In this document: positions 22,562 through 31,900 of the stretch, piece after piece
Layout of the letters: every line of letters starts with the position of its first letter
Position numbering within the stretch: the stretch's first letter is position 1
Assembly: GCF_019737615.1 (NCBI RefSeq)
Contig: NZ_JAHKKS010000003.1
Coordinates: 162,001-226,000 of the forward strand
Length of the DNA: 64,000 bases
Reading direction: 5' to 3'
Source of the DNA: Sphingobium xanthum
GTDB taxonomy: Bacteria > Pseudomonadota > Alphaproteobacteria > Sphingomonadales > Sphingomonadaceae
Notes under the pieces: generated by a model
Told to the model about the DNA's origin: nothing
The model's database searches: none
What the model saw: only the letters and a program-made list of their open reading frames with translations
Made by a program: the position numbers and the translations under genes

Positions 22562-24727
22562 TCAGAAACGATAGTCCCAGCTCAAGGTGAAGGTGCGGCC
22601 GCGCCCGGCGAAATAGGCGAAATTGTCGTTCGGGAGACGAGTGTCGCTGCTGTAGTCGATGTAGAACTTGTCGAACAGATTCTGCGCCGCCAGCGTGAAG
22701 GCGCCCCATTTGCTCGCATAGCGCAGGCTCGCATCGGAGACGGCATAGCCCTCGAAATTGTTGCGCTGATCCGGGCTCGTCTTGCCCTGGAAGCTGCGCG
22801 AGAGGAAGAACTGCGTCTGGAACAACGCCGAGAACGGGCCGTTGTCATAGGTCGCCGAGACGTTGAAGCGATCCGGCGAGATGTTCACGCCGTCGAGATC
22901 GGTATCGACGATGCCATCGGGGTTCGCATTGTCGCTGTCGTAGCGGCCGGCGAGATCGGCATAGCCGAGACCGACGCGCAGCCCCGGAAGCGGCGTCTGG
23001 ATGCGCAGCGAGACTTCCAGACCCTCGATCTCGACGCGCTGGCGCTGCACGTTGAAGATGCCGTTGCCCGCCGCGATCAGCAGCTGGCCCTTGTCGCTCG
23101 ACGACCAGAAATAGGTGACGCTCGCATCGAGCGGCCCGCGCTTGAGCTCGAAGCCGATCTCGCGATTGTTCGAGATGACCGGCGCGATGTCGAGGAACGT
23201 GTCGATATCCTGATTGGGCCGGCTGACGGCGCGCGTGATGCGGCCGATATCGGGCACGGTGAACCCTTCCGCATAGCTCGCATAGGCGCGGATGCCGGAC
23301 CATGGCTCGAGGATCACGCCGCCGTTGAACAGCAGATCGTCGAACTTGGGCTTACCGCCCGAGACCGCGACACCGCCTGCCGGGATGGTAGTCGAGGCGA
23401 GTGTCTGGTAGTCGTCGATCTTGATCGTGACATTCTCCCACCGCGCGCCGCCGGCGAGGCGCAGCAGGCCATCGAACAGCTTGAGATTGGCCTGAGCGAA
23501 CGGCGCGAGGCTGGTGAACTCGCTGGGCGGCACCCAAACGCGATTGGTGGCGATCAGGCGCTGCTCGGTCTCGTCGAACAGCGCGTCGAAACCGGCGATG
23601 AGGGTCAGATCCTCGAAGCCGGGAACGGCGCGCTCATAGCTGATCTTGGCGCCGATCTTGCGCGAGCGGTTCTCCGACTGGTCGAACAAGGTGCCGATCG
23701 GCGCGATCCGTACATCCTGGAAGGTCGCGATCGGGTTGATCTCGCCGCCGAACGTGTCGTGCGTGCGGTTCCAGAAGATCTGGCTGACGAAATTGCCGCC
23801 CAGCAGATTGGTGTCGGTCAGGCTGAGCGCGACGCTCTCCGTGCGGCCGGTCGCGGGCTTGCCGGGCGCCTTGCCGTGGACCGAGCTGGTCGGGATGCCG
23901 GTCGCACGATTGCCGGCGATCGCGACATAATCGCCGTCGCCCTTGAGCTCGAAGCGGCTCGCGATCAGGTCGATGCGGCCGGTGGCGCCGAGCTGATAGC
24001 CGAGGCGCGCGAAGACATTGGTGGTGTTGGAGGCCTGCGTCTCGCCCTGCGTCAGGTTGAGACCGACGCGGCGGTCGCTGCCGTCATAGAAGGCGCCGCG
24101 CTTCTCGAACACGCCGCCCACCGAGACATCGAACGCGCCCGCCTTGTACTGCACCAGCCCGCCCGCCTTGCCGCCGAGGCCGTCACGGTGGAAATGATTG
24201 TCGACCGTGCCCTGGAGCAGCACGCGGCCGGAGAGGCCCTCCGCCTTGGGTGCGCCGACCGTCACCTGATTGACGATGCCGCCGGTGCCGCCAATGCCCT
24301 GCAGCGCATTGGAGCCGTAGATGAGCTCGACCCGATCGACGAAGAAGCCGTCGATCGTGAAACCGTCGCGGCTGCCGTCGCGCATCGGCGTCGACTGCGG
24401 AATGCCGTTGATCGCATAGAGCGGCGAGCGGCCGCGCAGCGTCTCGCCCGAGCCGGAGAGCTTCTGGCGCGTCGGCGAGAAGGACGGGGTCAGCGTCGCG
24501 ATGGCATCGGTCACCGAGCCGCCGATCGCGATCTGCTGCTGCAGGGTTTCGCCGCCCACGATGTCGATGGTCAGCGGCAGGGCGCTCGCCGGTAGGGCGG
24601 TACGCGCGGCGGTGACCACGATGATGTCCGGTGCGGCATCCTCCGGCGCATCGCCGGTCTGGGCGATCGCAGGCGCCGTCGCCAGCAGAGACACGGCGGA
24701 CAGCAGGAAAGCGGCGGAAAAGCGCAT
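22562..24727 (-). CDS. TonB-dependent siderophore-type receptor
   Basis: A 721-residue outer-membrane receptor with signal peptide (MRFSAAFLLSAVSLLATAPA...AIA). A TonB box-like APDIIVVTA follows the signal peptide, then a plug domain (DRVELIYGSNALQGIGGTGG) and a 22-strand barrel ending in the aromatic FTLSWDYRF. AAGGGG precedes the ATG. A strong Fur box lies about 53 bases upstream, and the downstream PepSY membrane protein fits ferric-chelate import and reduction. The plug lacks distinctive residues that would name the siderophore. It moves the chelate into the periplasm using TonB-ExbBD energy. Confidence 0.93.
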   Translation of the reverse strand: MRFSAAFLLSAVSLLATAPAIAQTGDAPEDAAPDIIVVTAARTALPASALPLTIDIVGGETLQQQIAIGGSVTDAIATLTPSFSPTRQKLSGSGETLRGRSPLYAINGIPQSTPMRDGSRDGFTIDGFFVDRVELIYGSNALQGIGGTGGIVNQVTVGAPKAEGLSGRVLLQGTVDNHFHRDGLGGKAGGLVQYKAGAFDVSVGGVFEKRGAFYDGSDRRVGLNLTQGETQASNTTNVFARLGYQLGATGRIDLIASRFELKGDGDYVAIAGNRATGIPTSSVHGKAPGKPATGRTESVALSLTDTNLLGGNFVSQIFWNRTHDTFGGEINPIATFQDVRIAPIGTLFDQSENRSRKIGAKISYERAVPGFEDLTLIAGFDALFDETEQRLIATNRVWVPPSEFTSLAPFAQANLKLFDGLLRLAGGARWENVTIKIDDYQTLASTTIPAGGVAVSGGKPKFDDLLFNGGVILEPWSGIRAYASYAEGFTVPDIGRITRAVSRPNQDIDTFLDIAPVISNNREIGFELKRGPLDASVTYFWSSSDKGQLLIAAGNGIFNVQRQRVEIEGLEVSLRIQTPLPGLRVGLGYADLAGRYDSDNANPDGIVDTDLDGVNISPDRFNVSATYDNGPFSALFQTQFFLSRSFQGKTSPDQRNNFEGYAVSDASLRYASKWGAFTLAAQNLFDKFYIDYSSDTRLPNDNFAYFAGRGRTFTLSWDYRF

Positions 24728-24779
24728 CGAAACCCCTTCTTTTGATTGAGGCTCCCGCTAGCGAATGCGCGCTATTGTT

Positions 24780-24798
24780 GCAAGTGATTATCATTACC
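24780..24798 (-). promoter_or_regulatory. Fur box
   Basis: On the minus strand the 19-mer GGTAATGATAATCACTTGC matches the classical palindrome GATAATGATWATCATTATC at 15 of 19 positions, including an unbroken TAATGATAATCA core. It lies about 53 bases upstream of the TonB receptor start at 24727. It predicts iron repression of the receptor-PepSY operon. Confidence 0.8.
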
Positions 24799-24821
24799 GA
24801 TGCAAAACGAACCAGCCGGCC

Positions 24822-27290
24822 TTAATATCGATAATCCACCGCGATCCGGATCGTGCGGGGGCGCTGGGGCGTGACGAAGCCGCCATTGCCGATCTCGAAC
24901 GGCGTGCCGAGCGCGAAGCGGTTGCCCTTGGCGTCGAACAGGTTGGTCATCGAGAGCGAGATGCCGCGCCGCGCATCGCCGAGGCGCGCCGCAAGGCCGG
25001 TGTCGAGATAGTCGCCCTGCTCGTCGCCGAGCACCGGGCCGATGCCGAGCCGGGACGGGCCGATATATTTGAGCCAGGCGCCCAGCCGCAGCTCGTTGCG
25101 GCCGACGGGCGCGCGATAGTCGATATTGGCCTGCATCGCATAATCGGCGACATTCGGGATACGGCCGAATTCGGCGCCGGGACCGAACTGCCCGATCGTG
25201 CCGATCGGCGCGAGACCGATGGCAGACCCGGCGACCGGTAGGTTGATCGTCGAGGCGGAGGAAAGCCGGGCGACTTCCGGCGTGAGCGCGGTGACCCGGC
25301 TGTGATTATAGACGGCATTGAGGTCGATGCGCAGGCCCGGCGCGGGCACGAAGGCGAGCGTGCCTGCGATCGAGGTGATCTTGCCTTCGCCGATATTGGC
25401 GGTGCTGGGCAGACCGCGCCCGTCGATGAAATCCGCCTGAATGTCGCGCCAGAAGGCATGCGCCACCGACAGGCTGGCCGAGATGCCATCGCGCGGCAAG
25501 CCGAAGCGGGCGCCGGCTTCCCAGCTCTCGATATGATCGTTGCGGAACTGGCGCACGAAATCGGATTCGATCGCGAGGCCGCCGGGGCGAAAGCCTTCCT
25601 CATAGCGCGCATAGAGCGTGACGCCGGGCGCGACATGGCCGAGCAGCTCGACCGAGGGCAGCAGCTCGGTCTCGATCCGCTCCGCCTCGATATCCGCGCC
25701 GGCAAGCTTGAAGACGGGCAGCACGTCCTGCCCCATGCCGGAAAGGCGGCTGTGCGTGAGGCGCCCGCCGCCGCTCAGCAGCAGCCAGTCCCGCAGCTCG
25801 ACGCTGAACTTGCCATAGCCGGTAAATTCCGTGATCGAATTGGTAACGCCGGTCGATGTGGCGCGGAAATTCGTGCGCTCGAAGGCGCGGCGCTGCTCCG
25901 TGCTGTTGTCGATCGCCGAGAAGCCGAGCACCCAGCCGAACCCGTTCTCGATCGGCTGCCAAAGCCGCGTCTCGTTCACCCACATGCGCGTGCGGTTGTG
26001 CTGCTTGAACAGGCTGGGAATGTCGAACTGGGTCGCGTCGAAGCGCTCCTCCAGGCTGTGCCGCACCCACGCACTGCTCGTCTGGAAGCGCAGATTGCCC
26101 CATTCCTTGCGCACGACGAGCATCGCCATGCCATAGTCCGCGCCGGCCCCCTCGACCACCTGGCTGCCGCGGGTCAGCGCATCGCCCTTCCGGTCGGCAT
26201 ATTGGCTGTCATCGACGGTGGTCGATTGGTAGATGCCGCCGATATCGACGGTCCACCGGTCTCCGAGGTCGAGGCGCACGGATCCGCGGCCACCGGCGAT
26301 GCGCGTGCGGTTGATGTCTTTCTCACCGCGCAGCGGATTGTCGATATAGCCGCCGTCGCTGACCGCATAGCCGGTGAGGCGCAGGGCATGCCCGCCCGCG
26401 CCGAACGGCAGGTTGACCGTCGCGGCGATATCCCCGCCGGGATCGCCATGCTGCGTCGCGCTGATGCCGGCGGTCGCCTCGAGCATGACGCCGCGCGGAT
26501 CGGGATCGTTGGGGATCATCCGGATGATGCCACCGAGCGACCCTGCGCCGTAGAGCGTGCCCTGCGAGCCTTCGAGCACTTCGACCGCCTTCATGTCGTA
26601 GAGGCGCAGGTCCGGATCGGGCGCATTATAGGAAAGCCGCAGGTCGCCGAGATATTGCCCGACCGTCGACTGGGTCGGCCCGGTGAAGCTGGAATCGGCA
26701 ATGCCGCGAATGAACAGCTTGTTGCGCCCCGGGCCGAGATGGGTCGAGGCGACGCTGGCGAGGCGCGACAGCACCGAATCCGTGCCCCGCTCGCCGCCGA
26801 AATTGATGTCCGTCCCGCCGATACGATGCGCAGTGCCGGGAAAATCCTCGTAGGACTGATCCATCTTGCTCGCGGTGACGACGATCTGCTCCTGATCCCC
26901 ATCTTCCGAGACGGTCGGCAGCGGCTGCTCGGACTTCGGCGCCTTATGGCGACGGACGATCTGCATGGCAGGCGCGGCGGCCTCGATCCGCCAGCTCGTG
27001 GCGCTGAGCTGCACCGCGCGGCTGCGCGTGCCGGCCAGCATGCGGGCCAGCGCCTCGCCCGGCGTCATCGTGCCGCGCACGGCCTTCACTTTCGTGCGCC
27101 AGAGCGCCTCGCTGGAAACGCTGATGCTGATGCCGGTCTGGCGCGCAAGCTGCGGCACCCGCTCCGAGAGCGTGCCGTTGGCGAGATCGATCGGGCGGGC
27201 CTGCTGCGCATATGCGGGGGCCACGGCGCAGACGAGCGCGAGCGGCATGGCACAGGCGAGCAACGGCCGTTTCACTTGGCGAGCGTCCAC
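24822..27290 (-). CDS. TonB-dependent transducer-type receptor with STN domain
   Basis: An 822-residue receptor. After the signal peptide (to about AYA, residue 28) comes an STN signalling domain (residues about 33-105, IDLANGTLSERVPQLARQTG, then GEALARMLAG), the extension found in FecA-like receptors that talk to FecR. The TonB box region is QEQIVVTASKM, followed by the plug (RLYDMKAVEVLEGSQGTLYG, AGSLGGIIRMI) and the barrel ending FRTIRIAVDYRY-like residues. Its start overlaps the FecR gene by 19 bases, which fixes it as the cognate receptor of this sigma/anti-sigma pair. No Fur box is seen in front of this operon, so its ligand need not be iron. Confidence 0.93.
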   Translation of the reverse strand: MDARQVKRPLLACAMPLALVCAVAPAYAQQARPIDLANGTLSERVPQLARQTGISISVSSEALWRTKVKAVRGTMTPGEALARMLAGTRSRAVQLSATSWRIEAAAPAMQIVRRHKAPKSEQPLPTVSEDGDQEQIVVTASKMDQSYEDFPGTAHRIGGTDINFGGERGTDSVLSRLASVASTHLGPGRNKLFIRGIADSSFTGPTQSTVGQYLGDLRLSYNAPDPDLRLYDMKAVEVLEGSQGTLYGAGSLGGIIRMIPNDPDPRGVMLEATAGISATQHGDPGGDIAATVNLPFGAGGHALRLTGYAVSDGGYIDNPLRGEKDINRTRIAGGRGSVRLDLGDRWTVDIGGIYQSTTVDDSQYADRKGDALTRGSQVVEGAGADYGMAMLVVRKEWGNLRFQTSSAWVRHSLEERFDATQFDIPSLFKQHNRTRMWVNETRLWQPIENGFGWVLGFSAIDNSTEQRRAFERTNFRATSTGVTNSITEFTGYGKFSVELRDWLLLSGGGRLTHSRLSGMGQDVLPVFKLAGADIEAERIETELLPSVELLGHVAPGVTLYARYEEGFRPGGLAIESDFVRQFRNDHIESWEAGARFGLPRDGISASLSVAHAFWRDIQADFIDGRGLPSTANIGEGKITSIAGTLAFVPAPGLRIDLNAVYNHSRVTALTPEVARLSSASTINLPVAGSAIGLAPIGTIGQFGPGAEFGRIPNVADYAMQANIDYRAPVGRNELRLGAWLKYIGPSRLGIGPVLGDEQGDYLDTGLAARLGDARRGISLSMTNLFDAKGNRFALGTPFEIGNGGFVTPQRPRTIRIAVDYRY

Positions 27291-28210
27291 CCTCCCGCAT
27301 CCTGCGTGGCGCGCGTACCGGAAAGCGCAGCCAGATCGTTGACCAGCCGCGACGGCTCGCCGCCGGTCTGCAACGCGCCGCGGAACAGGATCGCCGATGC
27401 ACCGGGCGCCGTGCGAATGGAGATGCCGGTCGTGCGGCCGACCTCGGCCGCGACATCGCCGAGCGGCACGCCGTCATAGACGAGTTGGCCGCCCTGCCAG
27501 CCGCCGACCGCCTCATGGCTGATCGCGCGCAGTTCCGCCGCGCCGCCATCCCGCACGGCGAGGCGCCGGCCCGCGTCGATCCGCACATTGTCGGCACCGG
27601 GATTGTAGACGACCGCGCCCTCGGACACGGCGACCACGGTCTGGCTCCCGGTGCGCGTCACATCGAAGACCGTGCCGACATCGACCAGCTCCGCCTTGCC
27701 GACCGCGACGCGGAACGGCGCATCGTCGCGATGAACCACGGTGAAGAGGACTTGCCCGCGCTCCAGGGTCGCGCGGCGCGGATCGTCGCGGCTGAGCAGC
27801 ACGGAGGAGCCGCCATTGACGGCGATCTTGCTGCCGTCCTTCAGCGTGACGACATGCGTCTCGCCCATGGCGGTCTCGATGCGGTAATTATCCTGTCCGC
27901 GCTGCATGAGGCCGATGCTGACGACACCGACCAGCGAGGCGGCAAGCGCCCCGGTCAGCCACATCCGGCGGCTGACGCGGCGGGGCGCGAAGGGAACGAC
28001 CGTGCCCGCCTCCTCAGACTCGACCGGCGCGGCCGTCTCGGCCGGCAGATCGGCCAGGTCGGCATCGAGCGCGGCCAGCGCATAATAGGCGTCGCCATGC
28101 CCGGGATCCTCGTCCAGCCATTGCGCGAATTCTTCCCACGCCTCGAAGGCCGGGTCGCGCTGGCGGACCACCCAGTCGAGCGCCACCGTTTCGATCGGTT
28201 CATGCGTCAT
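27272..28210 (-). CDS. FecR-type anti-sigma factor/regulator
   Basis: A 312-residue single-pass inner-membrane regulator. The cytoplasmic N-terminal part has the DUF4880-like sequence ALDWVVRQRDPAFEAWEEFA followed by WLDEDPGHGDAY. A TM segment lies near residues 85-105 (WLTGALAASLVGVVSIGLMQ). The periplasmic FecR domain contains GETHVVTLKDGSKIAVNGGS, RGQVLFTVVHRDDAPFRV and GTVFDVTRTG, and the C-terminal DUF4974/STN-like module interacts with the receptor. GGAGG precedes the ATG. It overlaps the sigma gene by 11 bases and the receptor by 19, giving a tightly coupled sigma-FecR-receptor cassette. Confidence 0.95.
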   Translation of the reverse strand: MTHEPIETVALDWVVRQRDPAFEAWEEFAQWLDEDPGHGDAYYALAALDADLADLPAETAAPVESEEAGTVVPFAPRRVSRRMWLTGALAASLVGVVSIGLMQRGQDNYRIETAMGETHVVTLKDGSKIAVNGGSSVLLSRDDPRRATLERGQVLFTVVHRDDAPFRVAVGKAELVDVGTVFDVTRTGSQTVVAVSEGAVVYNPGADNVRIDAGRRLAVRDGGAAELRAISHEAVGGWQGGQLVYDGVPLGDVAAEVGRTTGISIRTAPGASAILFRGALQTGGEPSRLVNDLAALSGTRATQDAGGWTLAK

Positions 28211-28721
28211 CGGACTGCCTCCTGACGGCGAGCAACGCCGCATAGGCGCGGCGCAGGTCTGCCTCCACTGTGCTGAGGCTCACGCCAAGCTCCGCGGCGA
28301 TCCGTTTCTGCGGCGTGCCGTCCAGCCGGAACATCCGGAAGCAGCGTGCGACCCGGTCGCCCAGTGCCGACAGCGCCGCGTCCATCCGCCGCAATTCCTC
28401 GCGCGCGATCAGCGTCTGCTCGGCGGTCGGCTCGGGCGCCATGTCCTCTACTGCGCCGCGCGCTTCCGTCCAGGCGTGATCGCGCACCCGCGCCTGCCGC
28501 TCGGCCCGATAGCGATCGACCATCAGATTGTTCGCCGCGCGATAGAGATAGGCCAGCGGATTGGCGACCGGACCGCTCGGCCGCTGCGTCACCCGCATCC
28601 AGAGTTCCTGGAACAGATCCTCGGCCGCGTCGCCGGCGCCATGCGATTCCAGGAAGCGCACGAGCTGGGCGCGATGCGCCAGCAACACGGCATCCATCCC
28701 CTGTGCGGGTTCGCTGTTCAT
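28200..28721 (-). CDS. ECF RNA polymerase sigma factor, FecI type
   Basis: A 173-residue ECF sigma factor. Region 2 has AEDLFQELWMRVTQR and LAYLYRAANNLMVDRYRAERQ. Region 4 has LSALGDRVARCFRMFRLDGT followed by KRIAAELGVSLSTVEADLRRAYAA without a long linker. Start 28721 (MNSEPAQG) is the most natural; the frame runs open much further but without coding character. It directs RNA polymerase to the receptor promoter when the STN receptor senses its ligand through FecR. No Fur box was found upstream, unlike classical fecI. The adjacent autotransporter gene upstream could be a further target, but that is inference. Confidence 0.92.
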   Translation of the reverse strand: MNSEPAQGMDAVLLAHRAQLVRFLESHGAGDAAEDLFQELWMRVTQRPSGPVANPLAYLYRAANNLMVDRYRAERQARVRDHAWTEARGAVEDMAPEPTAEQTLIAREELRRMDAALSALGDRVARCFRMFRLDGTPQKRIAAELGVSLSTVEADLRRAYAALLAVRRQSDDA

Positions 28722-28902
28722 CGACTGCCTGCCCGGGCTTTCGCGTCTGGTCCTGCCGGCGCCCGTTCCCCCCGGCGCGGTCGCAGCCGCCGGGCCATAC
28801 AGCGCGTTGCTGGTCAGGCGCAAGGGCGGGCCGGATCGGGATCGGTCTCGCTTCATGGACAGCCTCAGGCATTGTGCAGACATTCTGGTTCGAATCCGGG
28901 TT

Positions 28903-28953
28903 GGGCAAGAGGGAGGCGGGTGGTGGGGGGCACTTTCGATCTCCCTCTTGCCC
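28903..28953 (-). terminator. Inverted repeat downstream of autotransporter gene
   Basis: GGGCAAGAGGGAG (28903-28915) and CTCCCTCTTGCCC (28941-28953) are perfect 13-base complements with a 25-base loop. The element begins 25 bases beyond the autotransporter stop and separates it from the sigma gene. No T-run follows, so it may be a Rho-linked or processing hairpin. Confidence 0.5.
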
Positions 28954-28977
28954 ATGCATCGACATCTGGGGGCTAAC

Positions 28978-31900
28978 TCAGATGCCGATGCGGAGACTGG
29001 CGCGAAGAGACAGGGCCCAGTTGCCCTGATGCTGCTCCGCGCCGACTTCACCGCCGATCTGGAAACCGGAATTTCCGGCCATGCCACGAAGACGGCCAAT
29101 CCAGCCGCTCTCGCGATCTTCCGGCAGCAGCATGAACTCGTTGCCGCCGGCGAAACGGGCCACGGTCTTGCCGAGGTTGCCGCTCACTATCTCGCGCCGG
29201 CCGCCTTCGATCTCGATACGCGACCAGCCCGACCATTGATCCTGACCGCCCATGTCGAGGCCGACGACGGCCGATCCCGTCACCGCCAGCTCGTCGCTGG
29301 TGCGCGCGCGGACCGCCAGGTTGAAGGCGTCGCCACCGCCCGTTTCGGTATAGCCCTTCTCGTGCAGGCGATAATAATCGAGCGAGACGACCGGGCGGAA
29401 CGAAAGGCCGCTGCGCGAGACCCAGTCGTAGGACACGGTGCCCATGCCCGAGGTAAGCCGTGCGGTGCGATCGGCACGGGCGGTCAGCGAGACCTTCTCC
29501 GTGCCGTTCACGCCTTCGAAGCTGCGCGTGCCTTCCAGATCGACCAGCGCGTAGCTGCCGCGCGTGGTGACGCGCAGGCCGCCGCGCTTGAGCCGCCAGT
29601 AACCCGCGACCTCATAGGTCCCGGCATTGACGCGATTGGCCGTCTCGGTGTCGCGATTGCGGCCCCAATAATAAGCCAGCGATCCGCCGAAGCTGCCAAG
29701 GCCGGTCTTGATCTCCGCGCCGCCGCCAATGCCCCAGCCGGACGTCTCATAGGCCTGCGTGTCGGCGCGCCCCTTCTCGACCCCCCAGGCGATCTGGCTG
29801 ACCCAATAGCCCCAGTTTCCCTCGTCCTTGAACGGGCCGGTCGGATCGTCGAGCATGCGTGCGAAGGTGCGTGCGCCCTGGGTCACCGCCTGGAAGGTGC
29901 CGCCGGCATGATCGGGCAGCATCTGGCGCAGGGTGGCACGAAAGAGCTCGCCATTGGCGATGGAAAGGAACGATCCGGCGACCTTCGTGTCCTTGGCGAG
30001 CGCCGCATAGACCGCGTCGAACGCCGCCGCCTCGGATCGGTTAAGCTGGAGTTCGCTCGTCGTCTTGTGCGCCAGCGCGACATTGAGCGCATTGCCCGAG
30101 GTCGAGAGCGTCGCCTTGTAGAGAAAAGGCACCAGCGCCACGTCGGCGGAGACGTTGGCGCCGCCGCTCAGCGTGCCGGCGCTCAACACCAGATGATTGC
30201 CGATGGCGTTCGTCACGTCCGTCACCCTGATGGCGAGCTTCGAATCCGCCGCAAAGCTGGCCGTGCCCGCAACGGCAAGGATCGGGGTCGTATTGCCGGC
30301 CTGGCCGAGCGTCACCGCGAGCACGCCCTTGTCGGTGACGGCAAGGCTGCCGACCGACGAGGCGGCGGTGAGGTCAAGCTTGCCTCCCGCCAGTGTCACG
30401 GCAAGCTGGCTGCTGCCTGCGAGGCTCCCGATGAACGCCGAGCCCGTGCCCACCGACAACGTCGCCGCATTGCCCGCGAAGTCGGCCTTGCCCTTGAACT
30501 GCGAGGTGCCGGCGAGAGACATGGACGCCGTGCCCGCGCCGAAATTGACGTCGCCCGCATAGACCGCATCGCCCGAGAGCCGCAGCGTATCGGCGCCCGC
30601 GCCGAAGCTGGTGTTGCCCGTCACCGTGCCGTCGGCGATGTCGAGGAGATCGCTGCCAGCGCCGAAATTGATCGCGCCGGTGATGCTCGGGGCCGTGATG
30701 CCGGCCCCCACCTGCGTCTGCTTGACCGTGACGCCCGAGACGTTGTCGGAGAGCTCGATCGCGATGTTGCGGCCGGAGTCCGCCTTGGCGCCGCTCGCGG
30801 AGATCGCGCCGCTATTCTCGATCAGGCCGAGCGAGCCGCTCATGTCGAAGATCGCGATGGCCGTGCCGTTCTCGCCGGTCGCGGTCGCCTTGATCGTGCC
30901 GGCGAGGCGGATCGTCGGGAGAGACGCATTCTGATCGATGGCAACGGCGGTCGCGATCGTGTTGGCGGCATTGCTGCCGCTCGCCTGCACCGTGCCGGTG
31001 ACATGGAGCAGCGGGGTCGCGCTGCCCGCGCCGAGCCGGATCGCCGTCGCCGAGACATTGTTGGACCCGGCCGAGACCGTCCCGCTGATGCCGATGCCGC
31101 CCGCGATGGTCACGGTCTGGCCGACTCCGCCGCCGATATAGAGGCCGCGGCCGGCCGCATCATTATACGTGCCCGCGCCGGCAATGACGCCATCGATCAC
31201 CAGGCCGTAGCCGGTGCCCGTGCCGGGGACCGCGCCGATCGTGATGCTGCGTGTGTCCGATCCGATCCGCATGGCCGGCGCCGCGCCGAAGCTGCGGACG
31301 CTCGCCGAGCCTTCCGCGCTGTCGGTGATGCCGTCCTTGTCCTCGTCATTGTCGGTCGTGCTGTTGTCCTTGGGCGGGACAGCGAGGATGATGCCGCCCG
31401 CCACGTCGCCGCCGACGATGACGGCCGAGCCGCCCTGCAGCAGATCGTCCGCATCGAGCTTCGACGTGTCGGTCGGCACGGTCGTGTAGCGATAGCCTGT
31501 CGCCGAGATCGACCCCTGAATGGTCAGGGTACCACCGATGTTGTCTAGAAAATTGGCCCCGACGGCATTGACGCCCTGCGCGTTCACCGTGCCGGCGAGG
31601 CGGACATTGCCGCTGACGCTGCCGGTCTGGATGCCGACGGCACGGTCGCCGAGCACATTGGTCGTGCCGTCATGCGAGAGCACGCCGGTCAGCGGCCCGA
31701 CGATGCGGATGCCGAAGCTGTCATTGCCTTCGACCTGGATCGTCGCGCCCGCCTTCACCGTAATGTTGCCGGTCAGCGGCGCTGCCGTCGTCGCGATACC
31801 GGTCCGGCCGGAGCCGACGGCGAAGGGGCCGTCAATATCGCCGTCATTATCCCCGTCAACCGGCGTGTAAGCCTCATCGACGATGATCTTGCCGCTGTGG

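Noticed and set aside
28885..28910. GGTTCGAATCC, resembling the T-loop of a tRNA, downstream of the autotransporter gene
   Set aside because: The flanking 3' acceptor sequence has no complementary 5' partner in the expected 60-80 bases upstream and no anticodon arm is seen; a tRNA fragment cannot be excluded but is not supported.
28561..31548. Long plus-strand open frame opposite the autotransporter
   Set aside because: Shadow of a GC-rich coding sequence; its Arg/Ala/His composition shows no domain.
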